From CAZIGK01 sp964538615 (GTDB taxonomy: Bacteria > Pseudomonadota > Alphaproteobacteria > Rickettsiales > RI-342), in assembly GCA_964538615.1 (NCBI GenBank), contig CAZIGK010000012.1:1-63076 (forward strand): a stretch of 63,076 bases of DNA, written 5' to 3'. Positions 45,400 to 54,430 of the stretch are shown piece by piece. The position numbers were made by a program, and so were the translations under genes. The notes beneath the pieces are model-generated. The model did not search any database. It was not told the DNA's origin and worked only from the letters and a program-made list of their open reading frames with translations. Each line of letters begins with the position of its first letter. The first letter of the stretch is position 1.

Positions 45400-46893
45400 A
45401 TGCCCGATTCATCCGGTTCCCATCCGGCTACCGCTTCAGCGGTTGCTCCGCAAGCATTTCACCCGTTGCAAACAGCCATGTTATTGGGTGATGTGTTTAT
45501 TGCGCGGCTGGATTTGCCCGCGCATTCCCCCCTCCCTGAGGATATATACCAACACCCGTTAGCATCCTATCTGCAACAGCGTGGCTATCGCCTCTGGGCA
45601 GACCCGGCAAACGCTGGCACTGCCTCCCAGCTGTTGGTGGGCAACATTTCCTCTTTCGAGCAATTAAAGGCAGACATCGCCGCCTTCGATGCTATGCGTC
45701 AGCAACAAGGGGCAAGGCCACTTTACTCCCACCCTCTACAGGAACAACCCATCACCCTGCCGGATACCCCATCGCCCCTTCAGCCGGAATGGTTGTCTGG
45801 CTTATCTCAGCATGCCGGTGGGTTAGCCGGATGGGTCTATAATCTGGGCAACAGCCTCATGCTATGGGGCGCTCTCACCGCAAAGGGAAAAGACGGCCAA
45901 CCCCAGCCCAATATTGCATTGGGCAGCATGGCCTTATCCTACATAGCCGCCAGCACCATTCTGGCACTCTATGCCAGCCCCGGCCAACCGGCAGACACAC
46001 TGGAACACCTGTTTGCGCAAGTAACAGAGCAAGTGCCGGATGAAGATTTACGCCGCTATATGCAGCAAAACCGGGATCGTTTGCTGCAACAGGGGCAGCA
46101 CCTGCACCAGATGATGCGGCAAAACCCCTGGGGAGTGTATGCGGCACTGAATGGTGCCGGGGCTTTGTCCCTGCTGGTCGGCGGCATACAGACGAACGAT
46201 ACCCTGCGCACGGTTGCGGGCGCACTCACACTGACATCGGTTGGCGTACAAACCATGACCGCCCCTCCCGGTGGGGAAGCCATGCTACCGGTACACAAGC
46301 TGCTGCAATGGGTAGAGCAATCCCCTTTCGGGCAATGGTGGTGGCAGCAGGAAGCACACTTCCCCCTCATGCAAAGCCTCAACCGCTTGGGGCAACAGCT
46401 TGGCAACTGGGTGACCGGGCAACGGGTGCGCGTCTCCGGCTTGCTGTCAGCGGTAGGAAATGCCGGTTTTTTATGGGCAGGTTTGCGTCAGAAAGACTGG
46501 CGCGTGGTGGCTGGCTCCGCCCTTTATCTGGTGGGCAATGGTTTGCAGGCATTGGCCAGTCAACCCGCCGCTTACGATACGCACTTACTCGGTTTCGCTC
46601 TGTCAGAATATCTGCAAGCCCGTACCCAGCGCCTGCAACAGGCCGAAGCTATCCCGCTGGAAGAAGCATTTCAGCGCACCATACAGACCGAACTGGTCAA
46701 ACAGCTTGCTCAACAACCCGGTGTCATGACGCAACCTGCTGCCTTGCTGCACGCCATGGAACAAGCCCGCCAGTCACTTTTCCCTGCAACGAAAACGCAA
46801 AACACCAGTGTATCGCCTCAAACGGTGGATCATCATCTCACCTCGCCCCGACTCATACCACGTACAAGCGCAACAAGCCCCGCGTTAGCCTAG
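45400..46893 (+). CDS. Unrecognised membrane protein with three related hydrophobic repeats
   Basis: I do not recognise this 497-residue protein. After a soluble N-terminal 130 residues, three hydrophobic hairpins of similar pattern follow at about residues 141-194, 245-289 and 345-388 (for example VYAALNGAGALSLLVGGIQ and VSGLLSAVGNAGFLWAGLRQ, each followed by a second hydrophobic strand ending GLQALASQP-like). They are joined by polar, Gln-rich helical linkers. The ATG at 45400 has AGG at five bases. It follows astB by 105 bp, possibly as an independent unit, and ends in a Ser/Thr/Pro-rich tail. Function unknown. Confidence 0.7.
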   Translation: MPDSSGSHPATASAVAPQAFHPLQTAMLLGDVFIARLDLPAHSPLPEDIYQHPLASYLQQRGYRLWADPANAGTASQLLVGNISSFEQLKADIAAFDAMRQQQGARPLYSHPLQEQPITLPDTPSPLQPEWLSGLSQHAGGLAGWVYNLGNSLMLWGALTAKGKDGQPQPNIALGSMALSYIAASTILALYASPGQPADTLEHLFAQVTEQVPDEDLRRYMQQNRDRLLQQGQHLHQMMRQNPWGVYAALNGAGALSLLVGGIQTNDTLRTVAGALTLTSVGVQTMTAPPGGEAMLPVHKLLQWVEQSPFGQWWWQQEAHFPLMQSLNRLGQQLGNWVTGQRVRVSGLLSAVGNAGFLWAGLRQKDWRVVAGSALYLVGNGLQALASQPAAYDTHLLGFALSEYLQARTQRLQQAEAIPLEEAFQRTIQTELVKQLAQQPGVMTQPAALLHAMEQARQSLFPATKTQNTSVSPQTVDHHLTSPRLIPRTSATSPALA

Positions 46894-47038
46894 GATCAAT
46901 CACCATTGAGTAGAGAATGTGGCGAAAATGCAGGATTTCGAGAACCGGAAGTTCCAGTGTACTTAAACGTACAGGAAAGCCGGAAGCGCAGACATTCCGC
47001 ATGGGCAGTCCATTACATGCTAAAGGCTGTAAGGCGCT

Positions 47039-48772
47039 CTATTTCAACCACTCACGTTCCAGCACGCCCCGGCCAAAATAATAGCCCTGCATGTAATGTA
47101 TCCCCAAATCCATCAGGGCTTTGGCGCATTCTCCGGTTTCCACGCATTCGGCCACCGCTTCCAACCCAAAACCATTAATAAACTCCAGCAGGGTACGCAC
47201 AAAAAACTGGCTATCCTCACTGGCATCCATGTCCTTAATGAACGAGCCATCAATCTTCACCATATCGCAGGACAAGGCCTTCAGTTGCCGGAAAGACGTA
47301 TAGCCAGATCCAAAATCATCCAGTGCTACGCGGCATCCTAACGCCTGTACCGTCGCCACAAAATAAGCGGTTGCCCGCATATCCAGTTGCGCCGCTGTTT
47401 CCGTAATTTCAATAATCAGACGGTTGGCAATTTCGGGCGTAGACTCAATCACCCGCACAAAGGTTTCCAGCCACTCATGGTTATTGGTGGTCAGGTTGGA
47501 AACATTGAATGCCAAATGCACATCCGGGCTGCGCAACAGGTCTTCCACCACCATTTCCAGTACCAGATGATCAATCACATCAATCAGCCCCATGCGCTCT
47601 GCGACAGGAATCATCGCTCCGGCGGAACTAATACTACCATCCTCATTCACCAGACGTAGCAAGCATTCATAATGCGACACTTCACCCGTTGTTGCCTTGA
47701 CAACCGGCTGATACGCCAACCGAATTTTTTCCTGATGAATAGCGCGATGCAGAAAACTCGCCACCTCCATCTGCTCGCGGGATGCCTCCTGCGAGGCATA
47801 AACCGTCTCCGGCACATCCATGTTAAGGGTAAATACCGCGTTGGACTTCAACCGCACATACGCCTTATCAACCGCTGCATTCGCCTGTGCCTCAAGCCCT
47901 TCTATCATTTCCACCTCGGCAAAATGCGCCGTACCAATGGTGGGAACAATATGCAGGGACTGGCCGTTGTTCACCTTGGTACCCAGCCGCTTGAGCGAAT
48001 CCTGCAATTTACGACTGAAGATCGGAATCTCCGCCGCCGGCAAATGTGCCCGCAACAACGCAAACTGATCCCGCTGAATACGGTACAACCTGTCCGTATG
48101 CGGGTTGGCATGCCCCAAAATATCATCGCGCACCATGCGCAGCACATGCTCTGCCTCTGTGTGCCCATAGGCGTTTACAATCATCGGCATATTATCCACA
48201 CTAATCAGCACGACCGCTCCGTGCTCCGGATAATGTTCCATGCACCGGTGCAATGCCTGCGTAAAATGCCGTGGATAGGCATATTCATCTTCCAGCGTAC
48301 TGCCACTGGTTTTCAACGCACCATTCGCCTGCACCCGCACATGCGGTGCCGGGGTAATCATGCCAATCAGTTTTTGTAAGCGACCACTGGTATCACGTAC
48401 CGTTTTGCCCGTCTCCAATACGGGAAAAATACTGCCATCCGGCAATTTCATCTCATACGCAAAACGGTATTGCTGCGCATGCCGATGATTGCACTCCAGC
48501 AGGGCATCCCGCTGTTTGCGCACCTGCCTGCGGTGTTCCGGCAAAATATGAGCCGATAGGCGCTCCGGATCCGCCAATATTTCATTCGATTCAAACCCCA
48601 GAATCTTTGCGGCATTGGGCGCCCAGTGAATGCTGCCCTGCTCTACATCCCATTCATAGACCGCGGCTTCTGCCAATGCCAATGCCTGCTCCAGCCAGCT
48701 TAATTCATCATGAACGGTGCGCACTACAGGTGGCTCCAGCCGTTCGGAGGAAGGCGACAGGGGTTGCGTCAT
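47039..48772 (-). CDS. PAS - degenerate GGDEF - EAL protein (probable c-di-GMP phosphodiesterase)
   Basis: The 577-residue cytoplasmic protein has a PAS domain near residues 30-140 (EWDVEQGSIHWAPNAAKILG), a GGDEF-like domain whose signature is degraded to QRDQFALLR, and a C-terminal EAL domain. The EAL domain keeps its main residues: ECLLRL, NVSNLTTNN, IEITETA, DDFGSGYTS, KIDGSFIKD, and QGYYFGRG. It should therefore degrade c-di-GMP, possibly with the GGDEF part as a GTP sensor. The signal for the PAS domain is unknown. It is a single gene reading toward the previous one. Confidence 0.88.
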   Translation of the reverse strand: MTQPLSPSSERLEPPVVRTVHDELSWLEQALALAEAAVYEWDVEQGSIHWAPNAAKILGFESNEILADPERLSAHILPEHRRQVRKQRDALLECNHRHAQQYRFAYEMKLPDGSIFPVLETGKTVRDTSGRLQKLIGMITPAPHVRVQANGALKTSGSTLEDEYAYPRHFTQALHRCMEHYPEHGAVVLISVDNMPMIVNAYGHTEAEHVLRMVRDDILGHANPHTDRLYRIQRDQFALLRAHLPAAEIPIFSRKLQDSLKRLGTKVNNGQSLHIVPTIGTAHFAEVEMIEGLEAQANAAVDKAYVRLKSNAVFTLNMDVPETVYASQEASREQMEVASFLHRAIHQEKIRLAYQPVVKATTGEVSHYECLLRLVNEDGSISSAGAMIPVAERMGLIDVIDHLVLEMVVEDLLRSPDVHLAFNVSNLTTNNHEWLETFVRVIESTPEIANRLIIEITETAAQLDMRATAYFVATVQALGCRVALDDFGSGYTSFRQLKALSCDMVKIDGSFIKDMDASEDSQFFVRTLLEFINGFGLEAVAECVETGECAKALMDLGIHYMQGYYFGRGVLEREWLK

Positions 48773-48856
48773 GAGCAGGCCTTTGGGTTCATCGAAACAT
48801 TCTGCTACTACTCTAGCCCCAAAATCGTTAAAGAAATTATGCTGCCGTACTTTTTT

Positions 48857-49819
48857 TCACAGTGCCCCAAGCAACAGCGGCCAACCAAAGGCCAGTGCCA
48901 CCCACGCCCCCAGCCAACGGTTAACATGAAACGCTTGTCCCGCCTGCTGCGGCCTGTCCAAATCCACACGCCATACCTGCCATACCATGATTCCGCCCAT
49001 GCCCAGCACTATCCCCACAGACACCCCATACGGCCAAACCACATAACCTAACAGGCCTACCATGCCCCCGTAGCACAGCAAGACAAAGGGACGGGTCGCT
49101 GCTCCCAGACGCAGCGCGGTGGATTTCACGCCAATCCGGGCATCATCCCACTTGTCCTGATGCGCATAAAGCGTATCAAACCCCAGAATCCACAAAAAAC
49201 TGGCCGCATATAACGCCGCCCCCTGCCATTCCCACAACCATGCAGGAACCACCGTTGCATAGCCAATGAAAGCAGCATTAAACGCCACTCCCAAAAACAC
49301 CTGTGGCCACCATGTCCAGCGCTTCATAAACGGGTATAGCCCTACCAGCGGCAGCACCAACAGGCACAAACCCTTCGCCTCCCATGGCAAAAGCCACCAC
49401 AGGCCAAACGCCGCCAGCAAGAGCAATCCCAACGCCCCATATGCCTGCCTGAGTGTTAGCTCACCGCAAGCCAATGGGCGGTTACGGGTGCGCTCCACAT
49501 CTGCATCAAACCGCCGATCCACCATATCATTGACAATGCACCCTGCACTGCGCATCAGCAGCGAACCAAGCCAGAAAACGCCCAGCCACCCCAACAATTC
49601 CCGCCCTGTCATCACCAGAGACGCACCGGTTGCACACCAACCCGTCGGGTGTATGGCATGCGGTGATAAAGTGGTTGCCTGCTCTGCCCCCAACAGCAAC
49701 CCCCAACAGGCTGGCCAGAACAGCAACCATAGACCCGTCGGTTGATGCAACCGCATCAGTCGGGCGTAGGGCTGCAAGCGTAGCGGAAGCTTTTCCACCA
49801 TATGGGCGGCCAGTGCCAT
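48857..49819 (-). CDS. ubiA: 4-hydroxybenzoate polyprenyltransferase
   Basis: A 320-residue integral membrane protein. NDMVDRRFDADVERTRNRPL is the first aspartate-rich prenyl-diphosphate motif, DTLYAHQDKWDDARIGVKS the second, and seven to nine helices fit the family. It attaches the polyprenyl tail to 4-hydroxybenzoate in ubiquinone synthesis. GGAG lies before the ATG at 49819. It is divergent from rsmE-gshA. Confidence 0.94.
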   Translation of the reverse strand: MALAAHMVEKLPLRLQPYARLMRLHQPTGLWLLFWPACWGLLLGAEQATTLSPHAIHPTGWCATGASLVMTGRELLGWLGVFWLGSLLMRSAGCIVNDMVDRRFDADVERTRNRPLACGELTLRQAYGALGLLLLAAFGLWWLLPWEAKGLCLLVLPLVGLYPFMKRWTWWPQVFLGVAFNAAFIGYATVVPAWLWEWQGAALYAASFLWILGFDTLYAHQDKWDDARIGVKSTALRLGAATRPFVLLCYGGMVGLLGYVVWPYGVSVGIVLGMGGIMVWQVWRVDLDRPQQAGQAFHVNRWLGAWVALAFGWPLLLGAL

Positions 49820-49960
49820 GGGGTCACTCCTTCAACGTTACCATGTTTTAACCTGCCTATATGGGCGAAAATCTGGAAGCAATGCAACAACTGCGTTATA
49901 GAGAGATGCACAACCTTTTGCGCACGGCGTTTGCCTCCACTTCGTACAGGAATAGTTTGC

Positions 49961-50749
49961 ATGAGCACCTCCCCCCCTTCCATTCGCCTCTGGGTACCGG
50001 AAGCCCTGACTGAAGGCATTACACTGGAGCTATCCCCGGAACAGGCACATTACCTGAAAAACGTCATGCGCCTGACCCTGAAGGATGAGGTGGCGCTGTT
50101 CAATGGTGTGGATGGCGAATGGCGTGCAACAGTGGCGGCTTTGGGTAAAAAATCCTCCACCCTGACCATTGGCGGCCAACTGCGCCCACAGCAGGATGAA
50201 CCGGATGTCTGGCTACTCTTTGCCCCCATTAAACACGCGCATATGGAATGGTTGGTGGATAAATCCGTGGAGCTGGGTGTCTCCCGCCTGCTGCCCACCC
50301 GCACGGAGCGCACACAGCTTTCCCGCCTGAATGTCGAACGTCTCCTCGCGCATGTAATTGAAGCCTGCGAACAATGCGAACGGCTCACCGTACCGGATAT
50401 GGAAGACATGCTCCCCTTACGTCAACGCCTGCAAGACTGGCCGGAAGATCGCCTGCTGCTGTTTGCAGACGAACAGGGAGACGCCACGCCACTGGCCAGC
50501 ATGTTACAATCGCTGCCACAGGGACAAAAACTAGCCATTCTGATTGGGCCGGAAGGCGGCTTCAGTGCCGAGGAACGCGCCCTCATTCGCCAACAACCCT
50601 TTGCCCGCCCCATCGGCATGGGGCCGCGCATCCTACGGGCAGATACGGCGGCTGCCGCTGCTCTGGCCTGCGTCATGGCGCAACACGGCGACTGGCAGAA
50701 CATGCCCGCATTTCGGGGACACCCCCATACTAAGGAGAACGCCGCATGA
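49961..50749 (+). CDS. rsmE: 16S rRNA m3U1498 methyltransferase
   Basis: A 262-residue SPOUT-type methyltransferase with an N-terminal PUA-like domain (HYLKNVMRLTLKDEVALFNG) and the knot motifs IGPEGGFSAEE and LGPRILRADTAAAAAL (the latter read from MGPRILRADTAAA). It methylates U1498 of 16S rRNA. AGGAA lies before the ATG at 49961. It overlaps gshA by four bases, an arrangement common in alphaproteobacteria. Confidence 0.93.
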   Translation: MSTSPPSIRLWVPEALTEGITLELSPEQAHYLKNVMRLTLKDEVALFNGVDGEWRATVAALGKKSSTLTIGGQLRPQQDEPDVWLLFAPIKHAHMEWLVDKSVELGVSRLLPTRTERTQLSRLNVERLLAHVIEACEQCERLTVPDMEDMLPLRQRLQDWPEDRLLLFADEQGDATPLASMLQSLPQGQKLAILIGPEGGFSAEERALIRQQPFARPIGMGPRILRADTAAAAALACVMAQHGDWQNMPAFRGHPHTKENAA

Positions 50750-51981
50750 CCGTCAGCCAACAACTCCAGAACTTGCTGCATACCCGTCACGATGACGTCG
50801 TAGACTGGTTCATGCAGCAATGGCAGCGCACTCCACCAGCCCCCTTTAACTCGGTGGATGTACGGGATGCAGGCTACAAAATAGCCCCTGTGGATACCAA
50901 CCTCTTTCCTGCCGGTTTCAATAACCTGACCGATGCCGCGAAAGCTCGCGCCAGCCTGCGCATGCAACCGCTGCTGCAAGCCCATGGCCGTAAACTGCTC
51001 ATCCTGCCAGAGGAGCATACCCGCAACCTGAAATATCTGGATGCAGTGCTCACCCTGCAAGATATTGCGGAAGCCGCCGGAGCGGAAGTGCAATTGGGCC
51101 TACCAACCCTGACAGAACCTCTGACACTGGAATCTGCGGCTGGCCGCCCTCTCACCCTGCATCCGCTACAGCGTCAGGGGAATCAACTGGTCAGCACTTC
51201 TGGTTTCACTCCGGACTGGGTCTTGCTGAACAATGACATGACCGGACAGGTCTATGCGGAACTGGCAGACCTGCAACAACCCGTCCTCCCCCATCCGAAT
51301 ATGGGCTGGCACCGCCGTAAAAAAACCACCCACTTCGGTCAGTATCAGGAAGTCGTGCGTGACTTCGCAAAAGCCTTCGCGCTGGATGGCTGGTGGCTGC
51401 AAGCAGACTATCGGCACTGCGGCAAAATCAACTTCATGGAAATGACAGGCGTGGAATGTGTCGCCAGCAATGTAGAAAAACTGGTGGAAAAACTGAAAAC
51501 AAAATACACGGAAGCCGGCATTACCCAACAGCCCTATGTCTTCATTAAAGCCAATAGCGGCACCTATGGCATGGGCATCATGACCGCACGCAGCGCGGAA
51601 GAAGTGCTGGAGATGAACCGTAAAGACCGCAAAAAAATGCACGCCATTAAAGGGGGCAACCAGAATACGGATGTGATTATTCAGGAGGGCATTCCCACCA
51701 TCAGCACGCTGGAAGGTGGTGTGACCGAACAAATGGTCTATCTGGCCGGAGGCTGCGCCATTGGTGGCGCATTCCGTGGCCATGCCACACGTGGGGCGGA
51801 AGAAAACCTCAATGCCGTGGGCATGCGCTTTCAACCCTTCCCGGAAGAGGGACTCTCCAACGGCTGCTGCCTACCCGCAAACTATGCGCTCTCGCCGCAT
51901 TTCCTCATTGCGCAACTGGCTGCCCTTGCCGCCGCGCGGGAAATGACGGATGCCATCAACCCGCAGGTCGATGCGGCTTAG
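50746..51981 (+). CDS. gshA: Glutamate-cysteine ligase (PF08886 type)
   Basis: A 411-residue protein of the proteobacterial GshA family. Its recognisable parts are SVDVRDAGYKIAPVDTNLFP, NNDMTGQVYAEL, HRRKKTTHFGQYQEV, and KANSGTYGMGIMTA. It joins glutamate and cysteine in the first step of glutathione synthesis. It starts in a four-base overlap with rsmE, so both are one operon, and converges on tonB with a 16-bp gap. Confidence 0.93.
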   Translation: MTVSQQLQNLLHTRHDDVVDWFMQQWQRTPPAPFNSVDVRDAGYKIAPVDTNLFPAGFNNLTDAAKARASLRMQPLLQAHGRKLLILPEEHTRNLKYLDAVLTLQDIAEAAGAEVQLGLPTLTEPLTLESAAGRPLTLHPLQRQGNQLVSTSGFTPDWVLLNNDMTGQVYAELADLQQPVLPHPNMGWHRRKKTTHFGQYQEVVRDFAKAFALDGWWLQADYRHCGKINFMEMTGVECVASNVEKLVEKLKTKYTEAGITQQPYVFIKANSGTYGMGIMTARSAEEVLEMNRKDRKKMHAIKGGNQNTDVIIQEGIPTISTLEGGVTEQMVYLAGGCAIGGAFRGHATRGAEENLNAVGMRFQPFPEEGLSNGCCLPANYALSPHFLIAQLAALAAAREMTDAINPQVDAA

Positions 51982-51997
51982 TATCGTGTCGTCAAAC

Positions 51998-52804
51998 CTA
52001 ACGTAGCCGAAATCCAAACGGCACCGTCACCGTCAATTCCGTCACCCCCAATGCGTCCGGTATGGCAGGTAGCGGACTAGCGTCTGCCAATGCCTGTAAT
52101 GCCGCTTTGTCCAACAGGGCATGACCGGAACTACGCATCAACCGGTGTGATTGCACATCTCCGCCACGGTTGAGGGTGAATTGCAACTGCACGACCCCCT
52201 CTTGCCGCATGGCGCGGGCACGGACAGGATAGTGCTTATGCCGTTCCAGCCAATGCCGCAGCCGGGCGTAATAATGTTCCCGCCCCTGCGCACTTCCCAC
52301 TGCGGCTGCCACGGGCTTCACGGCTTTCGCGCCCTCTGGCTGAACATCCCCCGCATGGGGGTGTGCCGCATCCGTTGCCTCATCCGCTTCCGATAGCTCC
52401 CCTTGGGCAGACAACGGCGGCATCACCTCAGCGGAAGCAGCAACCACGGCGGGTGCAGGTCTGGCTTTCGGCGTATGCTGCACGGGGCGGAGGGCAGGCT
52501 TCGGCCTGACCGCCACAGACCGCGGGGGCAATGGACGCAAAACAGGCTTCGGCGGCTCCTTCACCTGCGAAGGCGGCTGCACGGCCACCATCGGCACCAG
52601 TTCAACCATCACCGCCACCGGAGAAGGCTCTGTCTGCCCTTTCGCCACATGCTCCTGCCACCATCCCACCAGCCATAACAGGCACAGAGCATGCAGCAGC
52701 CCGGAAACCAGCCACGCCCGCCCCCATGGACGCCGCGGGCGTACCCACGGAGCCATCTCCGTGGATATCCCATCCGTGGTGGGTTGCCTGTCCCTTCGTG
52801 CCAT
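51998..52804 (-). CDS. tonB: TonB energy-transducing protein
   Basis: The 268-residue protein has a basic N-terminus, one membrane helix (AWLVSGLLHALCLLWLVGWW), a long Pro/Lys/Ala-rich region, and the C-terminal TonB domain around RARAMRQEGVVQLQFTLN and SSGHALLDKAAL. It links the inner-membrane proton force to outer-membrane receptors. Two such receptors lie just beyond the PepSY gene, so this is probably a dedicated TonB. No exbB or exbD is in the window. Confidence 0.93.
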   Translation of the reverse strand: MARRDRQPTTDGISTEMAPWVRPRRPWGRAWLVSGLLHALCLLWLVGWWQEHVAKGQTEPSPVAVMVELVPMVAVQPPSQVKEPPKPVLRPLPPRSVAVRPKPALRPVQHTPKARPAPAVVAASAEVMPPLSAQGELSEADEATDAAHPHAGDVQPEGAKAVKPVAAAVGSAQGREHYYARLRHWLERHKHYPVRARAMRQEGVVQLQFTLNRGGDVQSHRLMRSSGHALLDKAALQALADASPLPAIPDALGVTELTVTVPFGFRLR

Positions 52805-52826
52805 TGCTTATCTGTCCTTCACGTCC

Positions 52827-54329
52827 CTATGTATCACCCTGACGCGGAGAGCGCCGCTGACGACCAGACCACACCCGTATCCCCAGCACCGCCATCCCAA
52901 TGACGCCAGCCAATACCGTTACGACCAGCATATCCCGACCGCCACGCCCCATGAAAGGTATCAGCATGTTCCATTTATGCGCCAGTGAAAAAACCCATCG
53001 CTCTATCTTCTCCTCTGCGGTCACACGCTCCACCAGCAAACCACTGGCAGGGTCAAGAAACCATGTTTCTCCATCCGCAACGCCTGTGGCTTTCCAGACT
53101 GGCAGCCGCTTGTGCCGGAAATCATATTCCCCACCAAAATGCGTCACCTTCTCCAGCATTTCTGCTGTTCCCATCCAATCGGGACGATGCTCCCGCAACA
53201 TGCTATATGCGCGTTGAGCATCGGTCATCCGGGTATCCACCTGCCCGGTTTCTGCCTGCACATACAGAGGAGCTTTTTCCATTGGCACTCCGGCAAATCG
53301 CTGATGCGCGGTAACGACCTGCTGCATATCACCTCCGGCTATCGCCAACCGATAATATACCGCGTCCCCCTGCCGTATCACCGAGACATGGCTGAACGAC
53401 TGCCCAGCCAGTGCATGCAGCCATGCCATCTCATTATCCAGCCTGTTCACCTCCACCGTATAGGGTGTCCCCGGCACAAGCATGGTTGGCTCTGTTGACC
53501 CGCTTCCTTCATCGTACCATACATGGTACCCGCCACTCAGCCACAACAACCATAATGGCACCCATAGCATCCATCCCAGCCGCCGGTGCCAACGCCTTGT
53601 TCCCTGCGCAATACGCCGCTTGCGCATCCCCAGCAACAGCATGCTGCCGGTGCATAACAGGCTACCAGTACACACAACCCACCAAAGCACCATACCACGC
53701 CGCAGTGGTGGCTCGCTCACCAGCGCCCTCCCGCTATGGCCATAGGCAAACACGGTCTGCAACGCGGTTTTCCAATCATTGGTCAGGTTCGCCAGCGCCA
53801 GCGTTTCGGTATGGACAAAGGCCACCCGGTTATCCTCTGTGGCAAACTCAACCCGATAGACAGGCAGCAACCGATTTACCCACGGGTATGCATCATCAAA
53901 CTGATGTTGAAAATGCACCTTACGTATCGGCGTATCCTGCAACCCTGTGTAATAACGTGCCAACCACGCTGCCTGCACGCGGTCATAATCTTCGCGCAGC
54001 AAACCCGTACGCATGTCCAGATACTGACGCGGCGCTTCTGGTTGTGTGGTCCATTGCAGCATCGGCCCTTCGGCTGTCGGCACCCATTGCATCATGCTGA
54101 CCAACTGCCCACTATGAGGCCGCCAATGCTTAGGCCATGACTGCAATGCCTCTGCGTTCAACTGCATTTGGGGCGGAAAGAATGCAGCGGCTTGCGGCCC
54201 TGTCCAGGTCATGAGTGGATGCATCATCCCCGAAAAGGCAAACATCAACCAGCCGAATACCCCCAACCCTATCCACCGCTTGTGCCATCGCAATGCCCAC
54301 TGAACCCCCCGTTGCCGTATGGTCGCCAT
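52827..54329 (-). CDS. PepSY-domain membrane protein (siderophore/metal reductase-like)
   Basis: A 500-residue protein with four membrane helices (one N-terminal, two around residues 200-270, one C-terminal) and periplasmic PepSY segments, such as the one containing YRVEFATEDNRVAFVHTETLA. Family members accompany TonB receptors and some reduce ferric siderophores or metals in the periplasm. ATG 54329 is chosen over GTG 54356. It lies between the receptor at 54431 and tonB, all on the minus strand, so it is probably part of one metal-uptake operon. Confidence 0.85.
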   Translation of the reverse strand: MATIRQRGVQWALRWHKRWIGLGVFGWLMFAFSGMMHPLMTWTGPQAAAFFPPQMQLNAEALQSWPKHWRPHSGQLVSMMQWVPTAEGPMLQWTTQPEAPRQYLDMRTGLLREDYDRVQAAWLARYYTGLQDTPIRKVHFQHQFDDAYPWVNRLLPVYRVEFATEDNRVAFVHTETLALANLTNDWKTALQTVFAYGHSGRALVSEPPLRRGMVLWWVVCTGSLLCTGSMLLLGMRKRRIAQGTRRWHRRLGWMLWVPLWLLWLSGGYHVWYDEGSGSTEPTMLVPGTPYTVEVNRLDNEMAWLHALAGQSFSHVSVIRQGDAVYYRLAIAGGDMQQVVTAHQRFAGVPMEKAPLYVQAETGQVDTRMTDAQRAYSMLREHRPDWMGTAEMLEKVTHFGGEYDFRHKRLPVWKATGVADGETWFLDPASGLLVERVTAEEKIERWVFSLAHKWNMLIPFMGRGGRDMLVVTVLAGVIGMAVLGIRVWSGRQRRSPRQGDT

Positions 54330-54430
54330 CGCTTGATACCCTTTCTGCCATATCACGAACCCATCACCCCATGCTGTAGGGTGCGGGGATCAAAACGCCC
54401 CCGCCCCCACAGACATCAAAGCAGCCATGC

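Noticed and set aside
47672..48379. 235-residue plus-strand open frame
   Set aside because: It is antisense to the EAL protein and shows no domain or ribosome site.
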